A DNA stretch of 64,000 nt from Sphaerisporangium perillae (GTDB taxonomy: Bacteria > Actinomycetota > Actinomycetes > Streptosporangiales > Streptosporangiaceae). The notes beneath the pieces are model-generated. The model was not told the origin of the DNA and ran no database searches. It saw nothing but the letters and a program-made list of their open reading frames with translations. Shown piece after piece: positions 35,098 to 43,505 of this stretch (positions are counted from its first letter, which is position 1; the number at the start of each line of letters is the position of its first letter). Made by a program: the position numbers and the translations under genes. The stretch is taken from the NCBI RefSeq assembly GCF_023276435.1, contig NZ_JALLPO010000008.1, forward strand, positions 1 to 64,000, given 5' to 3'.

Positions 35098-36290
35098 CCG
35101 GTGCCCGTCCTCTCCGGGCCGGCGGTTATCCACAGATGTGCATAAGTGGGGATCAGCACTCCTCGTGCGGCTCGCCGCCGCACCACGCGCACGTCGTGGG
35201 ACAGCACCACCGCGGCCACGGCGCGGATCTCGGCCAGCGCCAGCGGGTATCCGACGCAGAAGTGCGGGCCGGCCCCGAACCAGATCCTCCGCAGCTCCGG
35301 AGGGTGCCGTGTCGCCAGGTCGAACGGGCCGTAGGCGCGGGCACAGTTGTGGGTCACGATCAGCACCCGGTCGCCGGGCCGTACGGGAACGCGGCCGACG
35401 CGGGCCGGGACGGCGACCGACCGCAGCATCACCGGTGTCGGGGTGGTGACCCGCATCGCCTCCTCGATCGCCCGGTCCAGGTCGCCGGGCCCGTCCAGCC
35501 GGGTTCCGGTGTCGTGCAACAGCGCGATGAGCCGCGGGACGAAGGTGGCGACCGTCTCGGTGCCGGTGAGGAAGAACGCGCCCGCCGCCCCGCGCGCCTC
35601 GGCGGCGGACAGGCCGAGGGAACGCATGCGTCCCATGACCGTCGTCTCCTCGCCACGCTCGTACGCGGCCTCGGCGATGTCGCCGATCCGGTCCAGCACC
35701 TGGCGGGCGGCGGCGATCTGCCGTTCGGAAAGCCCGCGCGAGCGCAGCGACACCATGGACACGATGCGCTCCCCGTCGGCGAACAGGGACCGCGCGTCGT
35801 CCGGCGAGACCTCTCCCATGCCGATCAACCGGCAGATGACCGCCCCGGCCATCAGCCGCATCTCGTCGACCAGGTCGACCGTCTCGCCGCCCGCCAGCCG
35901 CGCCGACAGATCCCGGAGCGGGACCTCCAGCACCTCGGCCACGAGCGAGGCGACCTGCGCCGGGGCGAACAGCGGGGCGAGCTTGCGGCGCAGCGCCGTG
36001 TGCGCGTCCCCTTCCATGTTGAGCAGCACGGACGGGCCGAGCACGGGCGTCCACAGGTCACCGGGGGAGCCGGGTCCGTCCTTGCGGAACCGCTCGTCCA
36101 TGAGGACGGCGCGCGCGGTGGCGGCGTCGTTGACGACGACGCCGATCCCCGGCACCCGCACCACCGGGCCGAGCCGGGCGAGCAGCCGCATCAGCGGGTA
36201 CACGAGGGGGTGGGCGGCCAGGTACAGGCGCGTCTCGTGGCCCGGGACCCGCCGGGCCGGCCGGGACGGGACGGTCAGGTGAGGGCTCAC
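35094..36290 (-). CDS. Cytochrome P450
   Basis: 398 residues. The I-helix reads FFLTGTETVATF, the K-helix EEAMR, and the heme loop IWFGAGPHFCVGYPLALAE is canonical. It begins with a GTG that overlaps the glycosyltransferase stop (GTGA) and ends in an ATGA overlap with the ligase, so it is a core member of the operon and probably oxidises the acyl chain or the lactone product. Redox partners are not encoded nearby. Confidence 0.92.
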   Translation of the reverse strand: MSPHLTVPSRPARRVPGHETRLYLAAHPLVYPLMRLLARLGPVVRVPGIGVVVNDAATARAVLMDERFRKDGPGSPGDLWTPVLGPSVLLNMEGDAHTALRRKLAPLFAPAQVASLVAEVLEVPLRDLSARLAGGETVDLVDEMRLMAGAVICRLIGMGEVSPDDARSLFADGERIVSMVSLRSRGLSERQIAAARQVLDRIGDIAEAAYERGEETTVMGRMRSLGLSAAEARGAAGAFFLTGTETVATFVPRLIALLHDTGTRLDGPGDLDRAIEEAMRVTTPTPVMLRSVAVPARVGRVPVRPGDRVLIVTHNCARAYGPFDLATRHPPELRRIWFGAGPHFCVGYPLALAEIRAVAAVVLSHDVRVVRRRAARGVLIPTYAHLWITAGPERTGTG

Positions 36291-37036
36291 CGGACGTCGA
36301 CGACGTCGGGGCGGTAGTGGTGGTCGGCGTACCAGGCCAGCGTGCCGGCCAGGCCGTACGCGCGCAGCCGCCGGACCGACCCGTACACGACCACGTCGCG
36401 GCGCGAGGCGTACGCGCCGGTGAGCCTGCGCACCCGGTTGACCAGGGCGCGGTCCTCGTGGACCTCCTCGATCGCCGTGCGCGGGAAGCCGCCCGAGCGC
36501 TCGTAGAGCGCGGCCGTGATGGCCACCGTGGCGCCCGGCATCATGACGTAGGGCCCGAGATAGGCCGCGTCGCGGTTGCCCGGCCGGAAGCGTCCGAACG
36601 CGGCGGCCACGCTCACCACGAACGGGATGAAGCGCCGCTCCCAGAACTTGAGCGGGAACTCGTCCGTGCGCGGCCTGAGCTTGCCGCCGACCATCTCCAG
36701 CCCGTCGCCGAAGCCCCGCCTGATCGCCCGCACCCAGTCGTGGCGCGGCACGCAGTCGGCGTCGGTCCTGGCGAGGTGGGTGGCCCCCTGGGCGATGGCG
36801 TGCCGCATCCCGGTGTCGGAGGCGGCGCCGGTGCCCTTGCGCGCCTCCTGGACGACCTCGATCCTCATCGAGGACGTGGCGGCGTAGGCCCTCACCACCT
36901 CGGCGGTTCCGTCCGTGCTCATGTTGTCGACGACGACCAGCGTGAAGGCCTGGTCGTCCTGGGCCTCCAGGCCGTGCAGGGTCGCCTCGATGCCCATCGC
37001 CTCGTTGTACGCGGGGACGATCACCCAGAGGTCCAT
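36287..37036 (-). CDS. Family 2 glycosyltransferase
   Basis: 249 residues of a GT-A fold: MDLWVIVPAYNEAMGIEATL at the start, VVVDNMSTDGTAEVV, and the DADCVPR metal-binding element. GGKLRPRTDEFPLKFWERRF and a Trp/Tyr-rich end suggest a membrane-associated enzyme. It would add a sugar, possibly to the product of this operon. ATG 37036 starts the fold; GTG 37057 and ATG 37054, which overlap the ketosynthase stop, are alternatives and would couple translation. Confidence 0.88.
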   Translation of the reverse strand: MDLWVIVPAYNEAMGIEATLHGLEAQDDQAFTLVVVDNMSTDGTAEVVRAYAATSSMRIEVVQEARKGTGAASDTGMRHAIAQGATHLARTDADCVPRHDWVRAIRRGFGDGLEMVGGKLRPRTDEFPLKFWERRFIPFVVSVAAAFGRFRPGNRDAAYLGPYVMMPGATVAITAALYERSGGFPRTAIEEVHEDRALVNRVRRLTGAYASRRDVVVYGSVRRLRAYGLAGTLAWYADHHYRPDVVDVR

Positions 37037-37053
37037 GGAGTTCTCACCGTCCA

Positions 37054-38013
37054 TCACAGGTCCGCGAAGAGCACGCCGAGGCTGATGCCGCCGCCGAGGC
37101 CGAGCAGCGCGACCCGGTCACCGGGGCGGGCGCCGCCGGCGGCGAGCTGGAGCGGCAGGGTGGCCGAGGCGCAGTTGCCGTGCTCGGGCAGCGTGACGAC
37201 CAGCCGGTCCTCGGGGATGCCGAGTGCCTGGGTGAGGGCCGCGAGGTAGGGCAGCGCCACCTGGTGCACGGCTACGATCGAGAAGTCGTCCCAGGTCAGG
37301 CCGGTGCGCTTGAGCGCGTCGAGGAAGATGTCCGGGCCGATCAGCTCGAACGCCTCCTTCAGCCGCCGACCGTCGCCCCGGAAGTAGGAGTATTCGGGGT
37401 CGCGCGGGTGGGCGGAGCCGCCGCCGGGGAGCGTGCCGATCGCCCAGGCGGTGGAGTCCGCCGAGAAGTCGCGGTAGAAGATGCCGCGGTGCGGGTCGGC
37501 GGTGACCAGTACCGCCGCGCCCGCGTCCGACAGTGTGTACCCGGCGAAGGCGTCCACGAACTGCGCCCGGTCGGCGACCCGCCAGCGCACGGCGCGGGAC
37601 GGCATCTCGCCCGTGCAGACGAGCACCTTGCGGTGGGCGCCGGTGCGGATCAGCGCGTCGGCGACCTGCAGCCCGTTGAGCAGGCTGTTGCAGGCGTTCT
37701 TGACGTCGAACACCGGGCACGACATCCCGAGCTTGGCGGCGACGATGTGCGCGGTCGCCGGCTCCACCATGTCCTGCGAGGCCGACGCGAAGATCAGCAG
37801 GTCGGCGTCGGCGTGGTCGAGCCGCCGCGCCGCCGCCACCGCTAGGTCGGACGCCTGCTGGTCGCCGGCCGCCACGTGCCGTCGCGCGATCCCGGTCATG
37901 CGCTGGATGATGCCGCGGGGAGGGACGTATCCCTCGATCCGCGTTTCCACGTCGTCGCTGGTCAGAACGCATTCGGGCAGATACGTCGCGACGCCCGATA
38001 TACGGGCCTTCAT
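37054..38013 (-). CDS. 3-oxoacyl-ACP synthase III family ketosynthase, OleA-like
   Basis: 319 residues of a FabH/OleA thiolase fold. Catalytic Cys108 (FDVKNACNSLLNGLQVA), His250 (VAVHQVALPYLAAL) and Asn280 (LPEHGNCASATLPLQL) are present, and GDRVALLGLGGGISL closes the fold. EHGN and ALLG-G-G patterns match OleA better than housekeeping FabH. It would condense two acyl-CoAs or extend one. ATG 38013 has a GGAGGGG site and is the first gene of the operon glycosyltransferase, P450, ligase, reductase. Confidence 0.88.
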   Translation of the reverse strand: MKARISGVATYLPECVLTSDDVETRIEGYVPPRGIIQRMTGIARRHVAAGDQQASDLAVAAARRLDHADADLLIFASASQDMVEPATAHIVAAKLGMSCPVFDVKNACNSLLNGLQVADALIRTGAHRKVLVCTGEMPSRAVRWRVADRAQFVDAFAGYTLSDAGAAVLVTADPHRGIFYRDFSADSTAWAIGTLPGGGSAHPRDPEYSYFRGDGRRLKEAFELIGPDIFLDALKRTGLTWDDFSIVAVHQVALPYLAALTQALGIPEDRLVVTLPEHGNCASATLPLQLAAGGARPGDRVALLGLGGGISLGVLFADL

Positions 38014-38101
38014 CGCGCCCCTCCGTTGTGTCGAATTCCTCCCCGCTGTCGGCAATCTAGCGAACTTTGACCGTTCGTCCGCGTCCGTCTGCAGGCGGAT
38101 C

Positions 38102-38929
38102 CTAGGCGGCCGGAATGAGGCCGGTGCCGACCGCCGCGATGACCACGGCGCCGAGGATCACCCGGTACACGATGAACGGCGTGAAGCGGTGCGTGCTGAT
38201 GTACCGCAAGAACCAGGCGATCGCGGCGTAGCCGACGGCGAACGACACCAGGGTGGCGAGGATCGTGGGCCCCCAGGCCGGCGCCTGCCCCTCACCGATC
38301 TTGAACAGCTCCAGGACGCCCGACATGAGCACGGCCGGGATCGCGAGCAGGAACGAGTACTCCGCCGCCTCCTCGCGCCGGTAACCGAGGAGCAGGCCCG
38401 CGCCCGTCGTACCGCCGGAGCGGGAGACGCCCGGGATCAGCGCCAGCGACTGGGCCAGGCCGTACGTCAGGGCGTGCGGCAGGTTGAGGTTCTTGTCCAG
38501 GGTCAGCTCGTTGCGCGCCATCCGGTCGGCGACGGCCAGGAGCAGGCCGAAGACGATCAGGCACGCGCCCACCAGGCGCAGGTCGCGCAACGTGGTCTCG
38601 ATCGACTCCTTGAACGCCAGGCCGAGCACGCCGATCGGGACGCTGCCCGCGATGACGTACCAGCCCATGCGCGCCGCGGAGTCCTGCCGCAGATCAGGGG
38701 TCCACAGGGCGCGCGTCCAGGTGGAGAGGATCTCCCAGATGCGCTTGCGGAAGTAGATGAGCACGGCCGTCTCCGTGCCGAGCTGGATCACCGCGGTGAA
38801 GGCGGCTCCCGGGTCCTGCCAGCCGAAGAAGGCGGACACCACCCTGATGTGCGCGCTGGAGGAGATGGGCAGGAACTCCGTGAGCCCCTGCACCAGACCC
38901 AGCACGAGCGCCTCGAACCAGCCGATCAA
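38102..38929 (-). CDS. uppP: Undecaprenyl-diphosphatase
   Basis: About 276 residues, polytopic. The two signature motifs are QGLTEFLPISSSAH (residues 14-27) and LIPGVSRSGGTTGAGLLLG. The enzyme dephosphorylates undecaprenyl diphosphate in the membrane for reuse in wall synthesis, and high levels confer bacitracin resistance. TTG 38929 has GGAAGG at a good distance; GTG 38938 is an alternative. It lies 88 nt upstream of the ketosynthase operon on the same strand; a minisatellite fills its own upstream region. Confidence 0.95.
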   Translation of the reverse strand: MIGWFEALVLGLVQGLTEFLPISSSAHIRVVSAFFGWQDPGAAFTAVIQLGTETAVLIYFRKRIWEILSTWTRALWTPDLRQDSAARMGWYVIAGSVPIGVLGLAFKESIETTLRDLRLVGACLIVFGLLLAVADRMARNELTLDKNLNLPHALTYGLAQSLALIPGVSRSGGTTGAGLLLGYRREEAAEYSFLLAIPAVLMSGVLELFKIGEGQAPAWGPTILATLVSFAVGYAAIAWFLRYISTHRFTPFIVYRVILGAVVIAAVGTGLIPAA

Positions 38930-39040
38930 TGAACACACCTTCCGGGGGAGGACCGCGCGCGATGCCGCCGGGGGGCGTGCGGCCGCACATCAGGTGAGGC
39001 TAGCGGACCCCGCGGTCCGGGCAGATCGGCCGAACGACCG

Positions 39041-39181
39041 AGCCGGACGTCGCGGCCACGCGAGAGCCGGACGTCGCGGCCACGCGAGAGGCGGACGTCG
39101 GCGGCCACGCGAGAGGCGGACGTCGGCGGCCACGCGAGAGCCGGACGTCGGCGGCCACGCGAGAGGCGGGCGCGGCCGAGG
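39041..39181. repeat. 24/25-bp minisatellite upstream of uppP
   Basis: Five head-to-tail units start at 39041, 39065, 39089, 39114 and 39139, built on AG(C/G)CGGACGTCG and (G)CGGCCACGCGAG; a partial sixth begins at 39164. Two units are 24 bp and three are 25 bp, so the array is not coding. It lies between the XRE gene end and the uppP start. Confidence 0.9.
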
Positions 39182-39238
39182 CGCGGCACCGGGGCGGTCC
39201 CGGGGCGGTCCCTGCGAGAGGCGGGGCGGCGCGGCCGT

Positions 39239-40474
39239 TCAGGCCGCGGTTAGGGAGTGCGTCAGCTCGCGGGCCAGCTCGGTCATGCCGCACTGGCGGA
39301 CACCGTCGATCATCGTGCGCAGGTCGCCGGCGACGCGGATGGAGCGCACATCGGCGGCGAGCGCGACCGCCCGGCGGGCCTGCTCCGCGCCGGTGTCCCG
39401 GTCGCCCTCCCGGATGCGCAGCACGGCGAGGCGGGTGAGACAGCGCAACCCGGTGCGCGTACGGCTCTCGCCGAGGCGTTCCAGTGCCGCAGCGAGGCGG
39501 TCTCGCGCGCGTGCGTCGTCGCCGAGCTGGAACAGAGCCAGCCCGAGGGCGCTGTCGTGGTGGCCGGGGGAGACGGTGATGTGGCGCGCCCAGTCGGGGG
39601 CCACCGCGGGTTCGGCGCGGGCCAGCGCCTCCTCTGCCAGCCCGATGTGCCGCAGGCCGGCCGTCAGGTCGCCGGCGGCGGCGCAGTGGCGGGCCGCCAC
39701 GGCGTGCACGTTGGCCCGTTCGGCGCTGGAGACGCGCTCGTCGCCGAGCGCCAGCCGCAGGATCTCGACGCCGTCACGGGGCCTGCCCAGGTCGGCGAAG
39801 GAGACCGACAGGTCGAGCATGGCGTGCGCCCGCAGGTCGCGGTCACCGCCGCGTGCCGCCGAGTCCAGGGCGAAGGTGAGGATCCTCGCGGCCCGCTCGA
39901 GCCGGCCCTGGTCGTAGGTGGCCCAGCCGAGCCGGTCGGCCAGCAGCCCGATGGCCGAGCAGAGCCGCTCACGCGTGGGTTCGGTCATCGGGCGGTCGTG
40001 GAGCTTCACCGCCCACTCGAGGGATCCGCGGGCCATCGCGATGGCCGCGTCGCCTCCCCGGGCGAGATCCATGCGCATGTACAGGTCGGCGGCGGCCTCG
40101 ACGGCGCGCACCTCCGGTAAGCCGACCCTGGTGGGAGGGTCGGTCGCCAGGCCGTCGAGCAGGCGCGTCACAGGCTCGCCCGTGGCGACCCCCACGGAAG
40201 CCGCCGCGATGACTGAGAGTAGGCCCCTCCGTTTCATGTCATCGACGGTACCCATTTCCCAGGCGGGGTCATCCGCGGATCCGTTTGCCGCAAGAGGAAG
40301 GCCCACCGGACCCAGGGCGACCTCGTAATGGCGGACCAGGGCAGGGGTGACCTCACGGTCGCCACGCTCGACGCGGCTGAGGTGACCTGCGGAAACGCCC
40401 ATCCTGAGCCCGAGCTGCCCCAGGCTGAGGCCGGCGCGCAGGCGGGCGGCGCGCAGATCCTCTCCGACGACCAT
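39239..40474 (-). CDS. XRE-type regulator with TPR-like C-terminus
   Basis: 411 residues. The HTH is at residues 4-58 (EDLRAARLRAGLSLGQLG, GVSAGHLSRVERGDREVTP). A short hydrophobic stretch (MKRRGLLSVIAAASVGVATG) follows near residue 80, then helical TPR-like repeats to the end. Such proteins are numerous in filamentous actinobacteria and often control development or antibiotic genes. ATG 40474 has GGGGAG upstream. It is a single gene; a small gene of unknown role is divergent. Confidence 0.9.
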   Translation of the reverse strand: MVVGEDLRAARLRAGLSLGQLGLRMGVSAGHLSRVERGDREVTPALVRHYEVALGPVGLPLAANGSADDPAWEMGTVDDMKRRGLLSVIAAASVGVATGEPVTRLLDGLATDPPTRVGLPEVRAVEAAADLYMRMDLARGGDAAIAMARGSLEWAVKLHDRPMTEPTRERLCSAIGLLADRLGWATYDQGRLERAARILTFALDSAARGGDRDLRAHAMLDLSVSFADLGRPRDGVEILRLALGDERVSSAERANVHAVAARHCAAAGDLTAGLRHIGLAEEALARAEPAVAPDWARHITVSPGHHDSALGLALFQLGDDARARDRLAAALERLGESRTRTGLRCLTRLAVLRIREGDRDTGAEQARRAVALAADVRSIRVAGDLRTMIDGVRQCGMTELARELTHSLTAA

Positions 40475-40739
40475 GGCCACTCCCCGTGTTGCGGCAACGA
40501 CGTGCGGCACCACGGCAACGGTGACACCGCGTTATCAGGCCCTCACACTGACCGTAGCGCGGATGTCACTCGCGCAGACCGATGACTCCATAACTGGCAG
40601 ACCCATACGGGCGATACGTGTGCCTGAAGGGGTTTTGACGCGAACCGAGGTTCGGCCCAGTGCGACAGCTCACCACCCTCTCCGGCCGCCGGCCAGGCGG
40701 CCCGCCTCCGTTACCCGGGCGCCCGTACGAGGGGGCGGG

Positions 40740-40952
40740 GTGAGCCCGCCGCCGGCGGAGGCGCCCGGGTGGAGGGTGTTCCAGTCGGACACCGGCCGCT
40801 TCTGGGCGACGCGCCTGCGGTTCGACGACGCGGCCGAGGCCGCCGGCGTGTGGCGGACGGTGGACGCCGACGACGCCACCAGCCTCGCCGAGCTCATAGC
40901 CGAGCAGGAACAGCGCGCTCGATCGGCGGCCCAGGGCGCGTCCCGTCCCTGA
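40740..40952 (+). CDS. Small conserved-looking protein of unknown function
   Basis: 70 residues. The sequence GWRVFQSDTGRFWATRLRFD, then TVDADDATSLAELIAEQEQR, has balanced composition and third-position GC typical of a real gene, and I recall similar small actinobacterial proteins, but not a named family. GTG 40740 is preceded by GAGGGGGCGGG. The last codons overlap the left arm of a terminator. It is divergent from the XRE gene. Confidence 0.6.
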   Translation: MSPPPAEAPGWRVFQSDTGRFWATRLRFDDAAEAAGVWRTVDADDATSLAELIAEQEQRARSAAQGASRP

Positions 40953-40966
40953 ACGCCGATCGAGCG
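40916..40966 (+). terminator. Terminator overlapping a stop codon
   Basis: CGCTCGATCGGCG (40916-40928) and CGCCGATCGAGCG (40954-40966) are perfectly complementary over 13 bp with a 25-nt loop that contains the stop codon of the small gene. It also faces the end of gnd. Confidence 0.7.
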
Positions 40967-41089
40967 GCCGGCCGTGCCGTCCGGTCATGGCGTGGACTCC
41001 GCCCGGCACCGGCAGGGCGTGGCCTTCTTCCGGCGCCGGCCCGGCGTGGACGCGCCGTGCAGGTCGGACGTCGGCGCGCGTCGCGCCGC

Positions 41090-42523
41090 TCAGACGTCCA
41101 CGCGGGCCTCCGGGCGGTCCGGAAGCTCCCAGTGGGTGTGGTAGACGCCGTCGCGGTCGGTCCTGCGATAGGTGTGGGCGCCGAAGAAGTCGCGCTGCGC
41201 CTGGATCAGCGCGGCGGGAAGCCGCTCGGCGCGCAGCCCGTCGTAGTAGGCGAGCGAGCTGGCGAACCCGGGAGCCGGGATGCCGCGCCTGGTCGCGGTG
41301 ACTGCCACGTCGCGCCACGCGTCCTGGGCGTCGCCCACCTCGGCGGCGAAGCGCGCGTCGGACAGCAGCGTGGGAGTGTTCGGGTCGGACTCGTAGGCCT
41401 CGCGGATGCGGTCCAGGAATCGGGCCCTGATGATGCACCCGCCACGCCAGATGGTCGCCATCGCCCCGAGGTCGATGTTCCAGCCGTACTCCGCGCTGCC
41501 CGCCTGGATCTCGTTGAACCCCTGCGCGTAGGCGACGACCTTCGACGCGTACAGGGCCTGCTCGACGTCGTCGGCGAAGGAGTGGTCCACTCCGCCGCCG
41601 GACGGCCCGGGCAGCGCGCGCGCCGCGTCGCGCATGTCGACGTGACCGGAGAGCGATCGGGCGAAGACCGCCTCGGCGATGCCGGTGACCGGGACCCCGA
41701 GGTCGAGGGCCGCCTGGACGGTCCAGCGGCCGGTGCCCTTCTGCTCGGCCCGGTCGAGCACCACGTCGACGTACGGCCGCCCGGTGGCGCGGTCCACGTG
41801 GGACAGCACGTCGGCGGTGATCTCGATGAGGTAGGACCCCAGCCGGCCGGCGTTCCAGGTGCGGAAGGTCTCGGCGACCTCGGCGGGCGACATCCCGGCG
41901 GCCTTGCGGAGCAGGTCGTAGGCCTCCGCGATGAGCTGCATGTCGGCGTACTCGATGCCGTTGTGGACCATCTTGACGAAGTGCCCGGCGCCGTCCGGCC
42001 CGACGTAGGTGCAGCAGGGGACGCCGTCGACCTTGGCGGCGATGTCCTCCAGGATCGGGCCGAGGGACTCGTACGCCTCGGGCGAGCCGCCCGGCATGAT
42101 GCTCGGGCCTTCGAGAGCGCCCTGCTCGCCGCCGGAGATGCCGACGCCGACGAAGTGGATGCCGCGGTCCCGCAGGGCCTTCTCGCGGCGCCGGGTGTCG
42201 GCGAAGTGCGCGTTGCCTCCGTCGATCATGATGTCGCCGGGTTCGAGCAGGGGGGCGAACTCCTCGATCACGGCATCGGTCGAGGCGCCGGCCTTCACCA
42301 TGATCACCATCTTGCGCGGCCGTGCCAGCGAGGCGACGAACGCCTCCGGCGTCTCCGCGGGGGTGAAGTCACCCTCGTGGCCGAACTCCTCGATCAGCGC
42401 TTTGGTCTTGGTGCTCGTCCGGTTGTGGACGGCGACGGGGTAGCCGTGCCTGGCGAAGTTGCGCGCCAGGTTGCGGCCCATGACCCCGAGTCCTGTGACA
42501 CCGATGACCGCTTGCTGTGCCAT
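41090..42523 (-). CDS. gnd: 6-phosphogluconate dehydrogenase (decarboxylating)
   Basis: 477 residues, the long dimeric type. GLGVMGRNLARNFARHG binds NADP, DGGNAHFADT and GISGGEQGALEGPSIMPGG line the active site, and FVKMVHNGIEYADMQLIAE carries the catalytic Lys. GGYDRAEQKGTG-type segment VLDRAEQKGTGRWT is conserved. It oxidises 6-phosphogluconate to ribulose 5-phosphate with release of CO2 and NADPH. ATG 42523 has AAGGAGAG upstream. The HAD phosphatase gene lies 114 nt upstream on the same strand. Confidence 0.97.
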   Translation of the reverse strand: MAQQAVIGVTGLGVMGRNLARNFARHGYPVAVHNRTSTKTKALIEEFGHEGDFTPAETPEAFVASLARPRKMVIMVKAGASTDAVIEEFAPLLEPGDIMIDGGNAHFADTRRREKALRDRGIHFVGVGISGGEQGALEGPSIMPGGSPEAYESLGPILEDIAAKVDGVPCCTYVGPDGAGHFVKMVHNGIEYADMQLIAEAYDLLRKAAGMSPAEVAETFRTWNAGRLGSYLIEITADVLSHVDRATGRPYVDVVLDRAEQKGTGRWTVQAALDLGVPVTGIAEAVFARSLSGHVDMRDAARALPGPSGGGVDHSFADDVEQALYASKVVAYAQGFNEIQAGSAEYGWNIDLGAMATIWRGGCIIRARFLDRIREAYESDPNTPTLLSDARFAAEVGDAQDAWRDVAVTATRRGIPAPGFASSLAYYDGLRAERLPAALIQAQRDFFGAHTYRRTDRDGVYHTHWELPDRPEARVDV

Positions 42524-42637
42524 GTGAGATCACTCTCCTTCTGATCCGGCAATACGCCGTTGAGGCCCACCCGGTTCGATGGACGGCGAGAGGAAACCTC
42601 CACGCGGACCATCTGGATAACCCGGAGACCTCCGGGA

Positions 42638-43306
42638 TCAATTCCGGAGAAGCGGGCCGATCGGGCTGTCGTCCAGGTGGTACAGCAGGTCCTGGCAGTC
42701 CTTGTAGACGGCCTCGGCGCCCGCCTCCAGCAGGGATGCGGTGTCGATGCCGCCCGAGCGGACCCCGACGCATCCGACCTTCGCCTGGCGTGCGGCCAGC
42801 CCGTCCCACACGGTGTCCCCCAGCATGACCGCGTTCTCGGGCCGCAGGCCGCTCTTGTCCAGGGCCTCCTGTATCGGTTCGGGGTGGGGTTTGGACCTGT
42901 CGACGTCGCCCGCGTGGACCAGCGCCGAGACCACGTCCTGTGCGCCCGTCACGCCGATCAGGCGCTCGGCCTCGTCCTTGGGCGCGCTGGTCGCGACCAC
43001 CACGAGCAGGCCGCGGTCGGCGACCGCGCGCAGCAGTTCCCCGGCCCCCGCCACCGGCCGCACTTCCTCGAGGCGGGGCTTGTACAGCCGCGCGTGCGTC
43101 TCGGAGATCGCCTCGGCCTCCTTCTCGGTCGCCCGAGGGAGCAAGTAGTCGATCAGAGCCTTATCGGCGCGTCCGATGGCCCCGTGGATGTCCACCATCA
43201 GCATGTCGTGCCCCTGCCGCCGGAACCCCTCCCACCAGGCGACGACGTGCAGGTAGTTCGTGTCGACCAAGGTTCCGTCGATATCGAAGATGACTCCGCG
43301 TCGCAT
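42638..43306 (-). CDS. HAD superfamily phosphatase
   Basis: 222 residues of a HAD-IA enzyme: motif I FDIDGTLVDTN, motif II VVVATSAPKDEA, motif III SKPHPEPI, motif IV VMLGDTVWDG. The helical cap lies between motifs I and II. Members hydrolyse small sugar or organic phosphates; proximity to gnd suggests, but does not prove, a sugar phosphate. The 199 nt separating it from the LCP gene hold no gene. Confidence 0.92.
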   Translation of the reverse strand: MRRGVIFDIDGTLVDTNYLHVVAWWEGFRRQGHDMLMVDIHGAIGRADKALIDYLLPRATEKEAEAISETHARLYKPRLEEVRPVAGAGELLRAVADRGLLVVVATSAPKDEAERLIGVTGAQDVVSALVHAGDVDRSKPHPEPIQEALDKSGLRPENAVMLGDTVWDGLAARQAKVGCVGVRSGGIDTASLLEAGAEAVYKDCQDLLYHLDDSPIGPLLRN

Positions 43307-43505
43307 CGTTCACCGTCCCTGTGTGACACCGGGCGCTCGCCCGTTCCCCGTGCCGCTCGACGCTCGCCAATCCGTGGCGGCAATCCCGCCTTCCGGATAT
43401 CACCCCATGAAGCGAAGCAAGTGACACATGCCCGGTTCCGTACCCCGGACGGCGCGGATCCAACGGGCGGGCGGGAGCGAAGCGGGAAAACCGCTGCTCA
43501 GACCG

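Noticed and set aside
36287-37057. GT2 translation from GTG 37057 or ATG 37054 as the only start
   Set aside because: These overlap the ketosynthase stop and cannot be excluded, but the GT-A fold begins at ATG 37036, so the shorter form is listed with the alternatives noted.
43481-43495. AGCGG-gaaaa-CCGCT hairpin after the LCP gene
   Set aside because: A 5-bp stem alone is too weak to call a terminator in this GC-rich sequence.
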